From: Erwinia sp.
Lineage (GTDB): Bacteria; Pseudomonadota; Gammaproteobacteria; Enterobacterales; Enterobacteriaceae
Assembly (NCBI GenBank): GCA_003512805.1
Contig: DOOK01000100.1
Span: 1 to 7,629 of the forward strand
Reading direction: 5' to 3'
Length of the DNA stretch: 7,629 bases
Part shown: piece after piece, positions 1 to 6,194 of the stretch
Layout of the letters: the number at the start of each line of letters is the position of its first letter
How positions within the stretch are numbered: the first letter of the stretch is position 1
Notes under the pieces: generated by a model
Told to the model about the DNA's origin: nothing
What the model saw: the letters and a program-made list of their open reading frames with translations, nothing else
Database searches by the model: none
Position numbers and translations under genes: made by a program

Positions 1-234
1 ATTGCTGCCGCCGCTGTCAGATGCCTGAAGCGACTGGTTGATTTTTGCGGCCAGGATTTCGTCATACAGCGGATGTCGGCTGCTATCCCAGGTATAGCGA
101 CCGTTATTACCGCTATCACTCAGGCTGTCGCCAAAGACGGTCAGGCTGTCCCAGGCCAGCGCAGGAAAGCTCGAGACGGCATAAAAAAGCCACGCGCGTC
201 CAAAAGCGCGCAGGTGCGAATATTTTTTTAACAT
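1..234 (-). CDS. Secreted GDSL-family esterase/lipase, N-terminal part (probable autotransporter), cut by window edge
   Basis: Reading the minus strand from the ATG at 234-232 gives 78 codons with no stop up to the edge. Residues 1-27 look like a Sec signal peptide: basic start (MLKKYSHLR), a hydrophobic stretch, and a likely cleavage after ALA at 27. Immediately after comes LTVFGDSLSDSGNNG (31-45), the block-I motif of GDSL hydrolases, with Ser37 as the expected nucleophile. The catalytic Asp/His block and any beta-barrel lie outside the window. A GGGG ribosome-binding site precedes the ATG. In family terms it would hydrolyse ester bonds of lipids or acyl esters in the periplasm or at the cell surface. 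E. coli has yhjY, which carries an autotransporter-type beta domain, next to tag; that makes an ApeE/EstA-type autotransporter the best guess, but this is inference. It is divergent from tag across 155 bases. Confidence 0.82.
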   Translation of the reverse strand, partial: MLKKYSHLRAFGRAWLFYAVSSFPALAWDSLTVFGDSLSDSGNNGRYTWDSSRHPLYDEILAAKINQSLQASDSGGSN

Positions 235-345
235 GGTGTGACCCCAAAAAGAGCCTGAAAGCGGTAGAAAGGCGCCGGTTATTTTGTTGCTATGCTCATC
301 AACCTGTCAGATAACTATTATCGGTTCGGGCATAACGTCAAGCCG

Positions 346-359
346 TTTTCAGGCTATTT
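346..359 (+). repeat. Shared upstream motif, copy 1 (before tag)
   Basis: TTTTCAGGCTATTT, with GGCATAA ten bases upstream (329-335). The same 14 bases, also behind a GGCATAA, occur in front of yiaD at 1020-1033. Both copies end about 30 bases before the start codon. The function is unknown; it may be a promoter or leader element. Confidence 0.5.
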
Positions 360-389
360 TTCAAACAAATTACTTCGGGGATTTTATTT

Positions 390-953
390 ATGCAGCGTTG
401 CGGTTGGGTGACTCAGGATCCGCTCTATCTGGCCTATCACGACACGGAGTGGGGGGTGCCAATAACCGATACGCAGGGGCTCTTTGAAATGCTGTGCCTG
501 GAAGGGCAAATGGCCGGACTTTCCTGGCTCACCGTTTTGAAAAAACGGGAGAATTATCGGCAGGCTTTCTGCGGTTTCGATCCTGAGCAGGTGGCTTTAA
601 TGACCGAAAGCGATATCGATCGGCTGATGCTGGACAGCGGACTGATCCGCCATCGTGGTAAGCTTTCCGCTATTGTCGCCAATGCGCACGCGCTGCTGGC
701 CATGGCGCAACAGGAAGAGAACTTTGCCGATTTTATCTGGGGCTTCGTCGATCACCAGCCGCAAATTCATCACTACAGCGACTACCGTGATGCCCCCACA
801 TTCAGCGCCGTTTCCGATACCCTTTCAAAAGCGCTGAAAAAACGGGGCTTTAAATTCGTCGGCACCACCACCTGCTATTCGTTTATGCAGGCCTGCGGCC
901 TGATCTGCGATCATACGACCAACTGTTTCTGTCATCCTGATCCTCGCAGGTAG
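390..953 (+). CDS. tag: DNA-3-methyladenine glycosylase I (constitutive)
   Basis: 187 residues, the same length as E. coli Tag and clearly alignable throughout from memory. Tag removes 3-methyladenine (and 3-methylguanine) from alkylated DNA, starting base-excision repair in the cytoplasm. The zinc-binding residues of the family are visible: Cys4 and His17 at the N-terminus (MQRCGWV...AYHD) and His175 and Cys179 near the C-terminus. The base-binding pocket residues Tyr16, Glu38 and Trp46 are also in place (CLEGQMAGLSW at 36-46). The conserved segment ALKKRGFKFVG is present in the C-terminal half. The start at 390 is supported by a CGGGG Shine-Dalgarno site nine bases upstream and by the exact N-terminal match. 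A possible -10 hexamer TATTAT sits at 316-321 with a poor -35, so the promoter is uncertain. In E. coli yiaC and bisC follow tag; here yiaD follows directly. Confidence 0.97.
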   Translation: MQRCGWVTQDPLYLAYHDTEWGVPITDTQGLFEMLCLEGQMAGLSWLTVLKKRENYRQAFCGFDPEQVALMTESDIDRLMLDSGLIRHRGKLSAIVANAHALLAMAQQEENFADFIWGFVDHQPQIHHYSDYRDAPTFSAVSDTLSKALKKRGFKFVGTTTCYSFMQACGLICDHTTNCFCHPDPRR

Positions 954-1019
954 CTTCTCTTTACAAATTTAAGAGGACAAGACGGTTTTTTTTCGCCGTC
1001 GCGTCGGCATAATCGTTTC

Positions 1020-1033
1020 TTTTCAGGCTATTT
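1020..1033 (+). repeat. Shared upstream motif, copy 2 (before yiaD)
   Basis: Exact second copy of TTTTCAGGCTATTT, preceded by GGCATAAT at 1006-1013 (seven bases between). It ends 29 bases before the yiaD ATG. CATAAT (1008-1013) resembles a -10 hexamer but has no good -35 partner, only a run of T's at 986-993. Confidence 0.5.
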
Positions 1034-1062
1034 CGCCCGCTGCTGTTCAGGAAACGCTCTCT

Positions 1063-1725
1063 ATGAAAAAACGTTTTGTTACTCTTGCTCTGGTTTTGAG
1101 CGGTACCCTTGCCCTGTCGGGCTGTACCACTAACCCTTACACCGGCGAACGCCAGGCCGGCAAAGCCGGTATTGGTGCCGGTCTGGGCGCTGCCCTGGGC
1201 GCAGGCGTCGGCGTGCTCTCTTCTTCCAAAAAAGATCGCGGCAAAGGCGCGCTGATTGGCGCAGCAGCAGGCGCAGCGTTAGGCGGCGGCGCAGGCTATT
1301 ACATGGACGTGCAGGAAACCAAACTGCGTGAAAAAATGCGCGGCACCGGCGTCAGCGTGACTCGTGAAGGCAATAATATCGTGCTGAACATGCCGAACAG
1401 CGTCACCTTCGACAGCAGCAGCAGCTCGCTGAAACCTGCGGGCGCCAACACGCTGACCGGCGTGGCGATGGTACTGAAAGAATACCCAAAAACCGCGGTT
1501 AACATCGTCGGCTATACCGACAGTACCGGCAGCCGCCAGCTGAACATGAACCTGTCGCAGCAGCGCGCCGATAGCGTAGCCAGCTCGCTGATTACCCAGG
1601 GCGTAGCGACTAACCGTATTCGCACCGGCGGTATGGGCCCGGACAATCCTGTTGCGTCCAACAGCACTGCCGCAGGCAAAGCGCAGAACCGCCGCGTGGA
1701 AATCACCCTCAGCCCGCTGCAGTAA
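1063..1725 (+). CDS. yiaD: OmpA-family outer-membrane lipoprotein YiaD
   Basis: 220 residues, close to E. coli YiaD in length and sequence. A lipoprotein signal peptide ends in the lipobox LSGC with Cys21 as the lipidated residue. The next residue is Thr rather than Asp, predicting sorting to the outer membrane. Two glycine-zipper stretches (about 37-50 and 62-80) follow and may associate with membrane. The C-terminal OmpA-like peptidoglycan-binding domain (about 100-217) carries GYTDSTG (150-156), NLSQQRADSV (163-172) and NRRVEI (209-214). The family role is to tie the outer membrane to peptidoglycan; I recall YiaD being linked to outer-membrane assembly as a multicopy suppressor of bamD defects, which I did not check. 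It is monocistronic here, with a hairpin terminator after the stop. It anchors this locus to the E. coli yiaD-ghrB region. Confidence 0.95.
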   Translation: MKKRFVTLALVLSGTLALSGCTTNPYTGERQAGKAGIGAGLGAALGAGVGVLSSSKKDRGKGALIGAAAGAALGGGAGYYMDVQETKLREKMRGTGVSVTREGNNIVLNMPNSVTFDSSSSSLKPAGANTLTGVAMVLKEYPKTAVNIVGYTDSTGSRQLNMNLSQQRADSVASSLITQGVATNRIRTGGMGPDNPVASNSTAAGKAQNRRVEITLSPLQ

Positions 1726-1731
1726 ACACGT

Positions 1732-1762
1732 CAGCCGGACAGGCTTTGTCCGGCTGTTTCTC
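1732..1762 (+). terminator. Probable rho-independent terminator of yiaD
   Basis: Perfect 10-bp stem CAGCCGGACA (1732-1741) with TGTCCGGCTG (1747-1756) around a five-base loop, starting six bases after the yiaD stop. The following tract is only TTTCTC, so termination may be incomplete. Confidence 0.7.
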
Positions 1763-1766
1763 AGTC

Positions 1767-1791
1767 CTGTCAGGCCGCCTCCGCCTGACAG
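1767..1791. repeat. Perfect inverted repeat in the ptxS leader or promoter region
   Basis: CTGTCAGGC (1767-1775) and GCCTGACAG (1783-1791) form a 9-bp inverted repeat with a seven-base spacer, ten bases after the yiaD terminator stem. It has no T-run on either strand, so it is not a simple terminator. Its right arm contains CTGACA, the best -35 candidate for ptxS, which is compatible with a protein-binding site. Confidence 0.6.
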
Positions 1792-1813
1792 TGGGCGAGA
1801 CCGCCCTTATGCT
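1785..1813 (+). promoter_or_regulatory. Candidate sigma-70 promoter of ptxS
   Basis: CTGACA (1785-1790, five of six to the -35 consensus) and TATGCT (1808-1813, four of six to the -10) are separated by 17 bases. Start would be near 1820, leaving a leader of about 90 bases before the ATG at 1909. TATGAT at 1815-1820 is an alternative -10, but its spacing to CTGACA is too long. Confidence 0.4.
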
Positions 1814-1908
1814 TTATGATGGCCGGATCCGCTTTCCGCCATTACCCGCTATCTTAAGATTTAAGCCCCGTGATGGCTGCTTTCTTTTTTACTCGTTCAA
1901 GGATCGCT

Positions 1909-2931
1909 ATGAACCGCAAGGCCGCACGCGCGACAATCAGCGACGTTGCCAAACAAGCAAATACAGGCAAGACCAGCGTTTCTCGCTATCTCAACGGCGA
2001 GCAGCATCTCCTTTCCGCCGATTTAAAGCAGCGTATCGAAACCGCTATTGCCAGCCTGAACTATCGCCCCAGCCAGATGGCGCGTGGCCTGAAGCGCGGG
2101 CGCACTCGCCTGATTGGTTTGATTATCGCGGATATCACTAACCCTTATTCTGTTGATGTTATGTGCGGCATCGAGGCGGCCTGCCGCGCTCAGGGCTTTA
2201 CGCTGCTGATGTGCAACACCAATAACGAGGTGGATCAGGAGCAGCATTACCTCAACCTGCTGAGCAGCTATCAGGTAGAAGGTATTGTGGTTAACGCCGT
2301 AGGGATGCGCGAGGAGGCACTCAGTCACCTCCAGCAGTCGCTGCTGCCGATGGTGCTGATTGACCGCAAGATCCCGGACTTTGCCTGCGACGTGGTCGGG
2401 CTGAATAACCATGAGGCCGCCGCGCAGGTAACGACGCATCTGCTTGAAGAATCTTTTGAGGCTATCCTGTTTATTACCGAGCCGTTGGGTACCGTCAATA
2501 CGCGTCACGAGCGCCTGAAAGCGTTTCAGGACACAATGGCGCAGTATCCGCAGCGCGAGGCCGAACAGGCTGAGGTGGCCTTAAATGACAGCGCGCGGCT
2601 GGATGAAATCCTGAAGGATTTTTATCAACGCCACCGTCACCACCGCTGCGCCGTGCTGGCCGTAAACGGGGCGCTGACCCTACAAATCGCGCGCAGCTTC
2701 AAACGTCTGGAGCTGAACTGGGGCAGCGATTTAGGGCTGTTGGGCTTCGACGAGCTGGTTTGGTCTGAACTGGCGGGCAGCGGCATCACCACGCTGAAGC
2801 AGCCTACCTGGCAGATTGGTTATGCCGCCCTGGAGCAGGTGATTCGCCGCATCGAAGGTGACGAAACGCCGCCGTGTGAACAGCTTTATTCTGGCGAATT
2901 GATTATCCGCAATTCCACGAGGTTCGCTTAA
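1909..2931 (+). CDS. ptxS: LacI-family repressor of 2-ketogluconate utilisation (PtxS-like)
   Basis: 340 residues, the usual LacI-family length. The N-terminal helix-turn-helix is seen in TISDVAKQA (9-17) and SVSRYLNGE (23-31). A hinge region (NYRPSQMARGLKRGRT) follows, then a periplasmic-binding-protein-like effector domain with LIGLIIADITNPY and LGLLGFDELVW, ending in a typical ITTLKQPTWQIGYAALE segment. I chose the ATG at 1909 because CAAGGA lies five bases before it and the HTH then sits at the normal distance from the start. A GTG at 1870 would add 13 atypical residues (rich in Phe) without a clear ribosome-binding site. Its place directly upstream of kguEKTD, and the PtxS-type palindrome before kguE, make 2-ketogluconate-responsive repression the likely role. 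The turn of the HTH reads NTGK rather than the common GVSK, which I consider a minor variant. The kguE gene begins 189 bases after its stop. Confidence 0.88.
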   Translation: MNRKAARATISDVAKQANTGKTSVSRYLNGEQHLLSADLKQRIETAIASLNYRPSQMARGLKRGRTRLIGLIIADITNPYSVDVMCGIEAACRAQGFTLLMCNTNNEVDQEQHYLNLLSSYQVEGIVVNAVGMREEALSHLQQSLLPMVLIDRKIPDFACDVVGLNNHEAAAQVTTHLLEESFEAILFITEPLGTVNTRHERLKAFQDTMAQYPQREAEQAEVALNDSARLDEILKDFYQRHRHHRCAVLAVNGALTLQIARSFKRLELNWGSDLGLLGFDELVWSELAGSGITTLKQPTWQIGYAALEQVIRRIEGDETPPCEQLYSGELIIRNSTRFA

Positions 2932-3023
2932 TTTCCTGCCTTTTAGCTCCATTAACGCAGTGGATAGCCTGACCATCTTCGTTCTGATGCTTTTCCAGTA
3001 AATTTCCAAATAATTGTCCACAC

Positions 3024-3039
3024 CGTGAGCGCGATCATA
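3024..3039 (+). promoter_or_regulatory. Candidate CRP (cAMP receptor protein) binding site
   Basis: CGTGA-GCGCGA-TCATA matches the TGTGA-N6-TCACA consensus at eight of ten core positions. Its centre (3031/3032) lies about 61 bases before a possible start site near 3093, the classic class I position. It overlaps a hairpin (3027-3050), so either reading could be the real one. Confidence 0.45.
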
Positions 3040-3050
3040 AAACCGCGCTC
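3027..3050. repeat. GC-rich inverted repeat between ptxS and kguE
   Basis: GAGCGCG (3027-3033) and CGCGCTC (3044-3050) form a perfect 7-bp stem with a ten-base loop, followed by CGCCCCTTTC. Without a real T-run it would be a weak terminator for ptxS at best. No better ptxS terminator is visible in 2932-3120. Confidence 0.4.
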
Positions 3051-3063
3051 CGCCCCTTTCGGT

Positions 3064-3077
3064 TGGAACCGGTTCCA
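3064..3077. promoter_or_regulatory. Operator for the PtxS-like repressor
   Basis: TGGAACCGGTTCCA is a perfect 14-bp palindrome with the central CCGG typical of LacI-family operators. It differs from the published Pseudomonas PtxS site (TGAAACCGGTTTCA) at two symmetric positions. It lies 43 bases before the kguE start, inside the expected promoter region. I found no second copy upstream of ptxS or between the kgu genes. Confidence 0.82.
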
Positions 3078-3120
3078 GTTAACGTTTTTGTAACGTCAGG
3101 GCCACCGCCCGGAGGAAAAG

Positions 3121-3849
3121 ATGAAACCTGAAATTATTGTAGTGACCGCCGCCTTTGGCCGCGATCGGGTTGCTGAGCTTGGCGGCCAGCAGGCCGTTGT
3201 CCCCATTGTCGCCGCTGCGGGCGCTGATGGTATTGAGATCCGCCGCGAATTATTCAGTGAAGCAGAGATCCGGCAGCTTTCCACGCTGGGCCAGGCGATT
3301 AGCGAGGCCGGTCTGGCCGCGTTTTATTCCGTGCCGGAAGCGCTCTATACCGAAAAAGGCGCACTGAATCCCAATCTGGACAATCATCTCAACGAGGCGA
3401 AGCAATTAAACGCCCGCCTGATAAAATATTCATTAGGCCATTATCAGCCCGGTTCAAGCGCTTCGCCACTGCGCGACGGGCTGCCTTTAACCCTGGTAGT
3501 GGAAAACGATCAGACCGACTGCGGCACGCTGGCCGCCCTTGCCCCCTATTTTTCGGACACCGCGCCCGTTGGGATGACGTTTGATATGGGTAACTGGTTG
3601 TGGGTGGGCGACAGCCCTACGCAGGCAGCGAAGCAGCTGGCCTCCTTTGTCAGCTACGTGCACGTAAAAGCCGCCACGCTGAGCGATGGCGGCTGGCGGG
3701 CTATCGCGCTGAACGAGGCTGATAACCTGTGGCGTGAAACGCTGGCGCTGCTGCCGGCCGACGTGCCGCGAGGCATTGAGTTCCCGCTGGAAGGCGACGA
3801 CCTGGTGGCCGTCACCCGTCACTATGTAGATTTGCTGCGAGAGGTATAG
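3121..3849 (+). CDS. kguE: KguE-like sugar isomerase/epimerase family protein (TIM barrel)
   Basis: 242 residues of the xylose-isomerase-like TIM-barrel family, cytoplasmic, with no signal peptide. Likely divalent-metal ligands are visible at the ends of barrel strands: Glu128 (VVENDQ), Asp155 (TFDMGN), His181 (YVHVK) and Glu220 (GIEFPL). The early strand motif DGIEIRRE (36-43) supplies Glu39. This Glu/Asp/His/Glu arrangement is standard for epimerases and isomerases of the family, so an active metalloenzyme is expected. Its exact reaction in 2-ketogluconate catabolism is not needed for the core pathway and, to my knowledge, is not settled; kguE is the conventional name from Pseudomonas operons. 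A strong GGAGG Shine-Dalgarno lies five bases before the ATG. It is the first gene of the operon, directly behind the operator, and is followed by kguK after only three bases. Confidence 0.85.
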   Translation: MKPEIIVVTAAFGRDRVAELGGQQAVVPIVAAAGADGIEIRRELFSEAEIRQLSTLGQAISEAGLAAFYSVPEALYTEKGALNPNLDNHLNEAKQLNARLIKYSLGHYQPGSSASPLRDGLPLTLVVENDQTDCGTLAALAPYFSDTAPVGMTFDMGNWLWVGDSPTQAAKQLASFVSYVHVKAATLSDGGWRAIALNEADNLWRETLALLPADVPRGIEFPLEGDDLVAVTRHYVDLLREV

Positions 3850-3852
3850 ACC

Positions 3853-4806
3853 ATGACCCTTCATGAAAACGGGACGCTGGATGCGGTGACGATTGGCGAA
3901 GCGATGGCGATGTTTATTGCCAGCGATACGGGCGATCTGGCGGCGGCGGAGCATTTCACCAAACGTATCGCCGGGGCCGAGCTGAACGTCGCTATCGGTC
4001 TGGCGCGCCTTGGGCTGAAAGTAGGCTGGGTCAGCCGTGTGGGTAACGATTCTTTTGGCCGTTTTACGCGCCAGCAGCTTGAAAAAGAGGGCGTTGACAG
4101 CCGCCAGGTAACGACAGACGAGCGCTATCCTACCGGCTTTCAGCTGAAGTCCCGCGTGGAAGATGGCTCCGATCCCCTGGTGGAGTATTTCCGTAAAGGC
4201 TCCGCGGCCAGCCACCTGTCCGTTGAAGATTTTAACCGCGACTACTTTGGCGCGGCGCGCCACCTGCATCTGAGCGGCGTGGCAGCAGCCATCTCCGACA
4301 GTTCGCTGGCGCTGTCGAAACATGCGGCGCAGGAAATGAAGCGGATGGGCAAAACCATCTCCTTTGATCCCAATCTGCGTCCCGTGCTCTGGTCAAGCGA
4401 GCGTGAAATGGCGACCCAACTCAACACGCTGGCAGGTTTCGCTGACTGGGTGTTGCCAGGCATCAGCGAAGGAAAAATTCTGACTGGCTACGATCAGCCA
4501 GAAGCGATCGCCGATTTTTATCTGGCGATGGGCGTTAAAGCGGTCATCATTAAAACAGGCTGCGAAGGGGCCTGGTATAAAACCGCCGAAGGTGAAAAAG
4601 GCCAGGTCGATGCGATTAGAACCGCCAATGTGGTCGATACCGTAGGGGCGGGCGATGGCTTCGCCGTGGGCGTTATCAGCGCACTGCTGGAAGGAAAAAC
4701 CCTGCCACAGGCGATTAAACGCGGCAACCGTATCGGCTCACTCGCTATCCAGGTCAGCGGTGACAGCGAAGGCTTGCCGACGCGCGAAAAGCTCGGTGAT
4801 TTTTAA
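3853..4806 (+). CDS. kguK: 2-ketogluconate kinase (PfkB/ribokinase family)
   Basis: 317 residues, a normal length for PfkB sugar kinases. The N-terminal substrate-side signature is AGAELNVAIGLARLG (40-54). The C-terminal signature DTVGAGD (262-268) carries the anion hole and catalytic base Asp268. KTGCEGAWY supplies a typical nucleotide-side strand. The protein resembles 2-keto-3-deoxygluconate kinases (KdgK), and on sequence alone KdgK activity cannot be excluded. Position between kguE and kguT in a PtxS-controlled operon points to ATP-dependent phosphorylation of 2-keto-D-gluconate to 2-keto-6-phosphogluconate in the cytoplasm. The start at 3853 has GAGAGG about eight bases upstream, overlapping the end of kguE. 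The three-base gap implies translational coupling. A 104-base gap with a hairpin separates it from kguT. Confidence 0.87.
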   Translation: MTLHENGTLDAVTIGEAMAMFIASDTGDLAAAEHFTKRIAGAELNVAIGLARLGLKVGWVSRVGNDSFGRFTRQQLEKEGVDSRQVTTDERYPTGFQLKSRVEDGSDPLVEYFRKGSAASHLSVEDFNRDYFGAARHLHLSGVAAAISDSSLALSKHAAQEMKRMGKTISFDPNLRPVLWSSEREMATQLNTLAGFADWVLPGISEGKILTGYDQPEAIADFYLAMGVKAVIIKTGCEGAWYKTAEGEKGQVDAIRTANVVDTVGAGDGFAVGVISALLEGKTLPQAIKRGNRIGSLAIQVSGDSEGLPTREKLGDF

Positions 4807-4854
4807 CCACCGGCCAACGCAAACCCAATCAGGCTTCTAACCGAACCATAACGA

Positions 4855-4886
4855 ACCGCACCTCACCCTACCCTGCAGCGTGCGGT
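4855..4886 (+). repeat. Hairpin in the kguK-kguT spacer
   Basis: ACCGCAC (4855-4861) pairs with GTGCGGT (4880-4886) around an 18-base loop, ending 24 bases before the kguT ATG and just before its ribosome-binding site. There is no T-run, so it is not a terminator. It might influence mRNA stability or kguT expression. Confidence 0.4.
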
Positions 4887-4910
4887 CACCTCCAACAGAG
4901 GAAGCAGAAG

Positions 4911-6194
4911 ATGAACAAGCAGACAATCGCGCCTAAACGCTGGTGGTATATCATGCCCATCGTGTTTATCACCTACAGCCTGGCGTACCTCGACAGGGCT
5001 AACTTCAGCTTTGCCTCAGCCGCCGGTATCAATAAAGATCTGGGTATCACGCACGGCATGTCGTCGCTGTTGGGTGCCCTGTTCTTTCTGGGCTACTTCT
5101 TTTTCCAGATCCCCGGCGCGATGTATGCCGAACGCCGCAGCGTAAAAAAACTGGTTTTTGTCTGCCTGGTACTGTGGGGCATTTGCGCCTCGCTGACGGG
5201 CGTAGTGAGTAATATTCCCATGCTGGCGGCTATCCGCTTTGTGCTTGGCGTCGTCGAAGCAGCCGTCATGCCAGCCATGCTGATTTATATCAGCAACTGG
5301 TTTACAAAATCGGAACGCTCCCGCGCGAACACTTTTCTGATCCTGGGCAATCCGGTGACGGTACTGTGGATGTCCGTGGTGTCCGGCTATCTGATCAACG
5401 CTTTCGGCTGGCGTGAAATGTTTATTTTTGAAGGGATCCCTGCCGTCATCTGGGCCGTCGCCTGGTGGTTTATGGTGCAGGATAAGCCTGCTCAGGCGAA
5501 ATGGCTGAGCGAAGAGGAAAAAGCGGCGCTGGCGGCCCAGCTGCAGAAAGAGCAGGAAAGCATCAAGGCCGTGCGTAATTACAGTGAGGCATTCCGCTCG
5601 CGCAATGTCATTATCCTTTGCGTGCAGTACTTTACCTGGAGCATCGGCGTGTATGGCTTTGTGCTGTGGCTGCCTTCCATTCTGCGCAACGGGATGCAGA
5701 TGGGCATGGTAGAAGCCGGCTGGCTCTCTGCGGTGCCTTACCTGGCCGCAACCGTGGCGATGATCCTGGCTTCCTGGGCTTCCGACAAGCTGCAAAACCG
5801 TAAACTCTTTGTCTGGCCGCTGCTGTTAATTGGCGCGCTGGCGTTTTTAGGTTCATATCTTGTTGGAGCGAATAATTTCTGGCTGTCATTCACTCTGTTA
5901 GTGGTAGCCGGTGCCGCGATGTACGCGCCTTATGGCCCGTTCTTCGCCATTATTCCGGAAATGCTGCCGCGTAACGTGGCGGGGGGCGCGATGGCGCTGA
6001 TTAACGCTATGGGCGCGCTTGGCTCTTTCCTCGGCTCCTGGGTCGTGGGGTATTTAAACGGTGCCACGGGCAGTCCTTCCGCTTCGTATATCTTTATGGG
6101 GGTATCGCTGCTTATCTCGGTCTGGCTGACATTAATCGTAAAGCCGGCAGCCAATAAGCAACCCCCGATGCCGCATGGCGCTAAACACGCTTAA
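4911..6194 (+). CDS. kguT: 2-ketogluconate transporter, MFS anion:cation symporter family
   Basis: 427 residues with about twelve membrane segments in a 6+6 layout: roughly 13-35, 51-71, 81-99, 104-127, 143-163 and 170-190, then a charged cytoplasmic loop (191-232), then 233-255, 268-289, 300-319, 324-345, 356-382 and 393-411. Signatures of the anion:cation symporter family are present: YLDRANFS (26-33) in helix 1 and GWREMFIFEGIPA (166-178) around helices 5-6. Members carry hexonates, hexuronates and similar sugar acids with protons across the inner membrane. Operon context makes 2-ketogluconate the likely substrate; gluconate or related acids remain possible. The start at 4911 has a good GAGGAAG site six bases upstream. 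The spacers on both sides (104 and 47 bases) contain hairpins, unlike the tight kguE-kguK junction. Confidence 0.88.
   Translation: MNKQTIAPKRWWYIMPIVFITYSLAYLDRANFSFASAAGINKDLGITHGMSSLLGALFFLGYFFFQIPGAMYAERRSVKKLVFVCLVLWGICASLTGVVSNIPMLAAIRFVLGVVEAAVMPAMLIYISNWFTKSERSRANTFLILGNPVTVLWMSVVSGYLINAFGWREMFIFEGIPAVIWAVAWWFMVQDKPAQAKWLSEEEKAALAAQLQKEQESIKAVRNYSEAFRSRNVIILCVQYFTWSIGVYGFVLWLPSILRNGMQMGMVEAGWLSAVPYLAATVAMILASWASDKLQNRKLFVWPLLLIGALAFLGSYLVGANNFWLSFTLLVVAGAAMYAPYGPFFAIIPEMLPRNVAGGAMALINAMGALGSFLGSWVVGYLNGATGSPSASYIFMGVSLLISVWLTLIVKPAANKQPPMPHGAKHA

Noticed and set aside
341..361. AGCC / GGCT stem followed by ATTTTT before tag
   Set aside because: Only four pairs with a seven-base loop. 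It lies just before tag with no upstream plus-strand gene; the 14-base shared motif is the better explanation for this stretch.
955..977. AT-rich stem TTCTCTT / AAGAGGA just after the tag stop
   Set aside because: Seven pairs including a wobble, low stability, and no T-run afterwards. Not enough to call a terminator.
981..1000. GACGG / CCGTC hairpin with a T-run after tag
   Set aside because: The T-run is in the loop rather than after the stem, so it does not have terminator form. The five-base stem is weak.
1870..1908. Upstream GTG start giving ptxS 13 more residues
   Set aside because: No good Shine-Dalgarno precedes it, and the added residues are unusual for the family. The ATG at 1909 has AAGGA at proper spacing and gives the usual 340-residue length.
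1746..2141. Plus-strand open frame overlapping the ptxS start
   Set aside because: It covers the yiaD-ptxS spacer, including a hairpin, and reads ptxS in the wrong frame. No protein family features are visible.
3487..4323. Long open frame of 278 codons on the minus strand
   Set aside because: It runs opposite kguE and kguK, both well supported by family motifs. Its translation is rich in Arg, Gln and His with no recognisable domain, as expected for the antisense of GC-rich coding DNA.
5016..5795. Long open frame of 259 codons on the minus strand
   Set aside because: Antisense to kguT, whose membrane segments and family signatures are clear. The product is His-, Gln- and Arg-rich without a domain, and no ribosome-binding site was seen.
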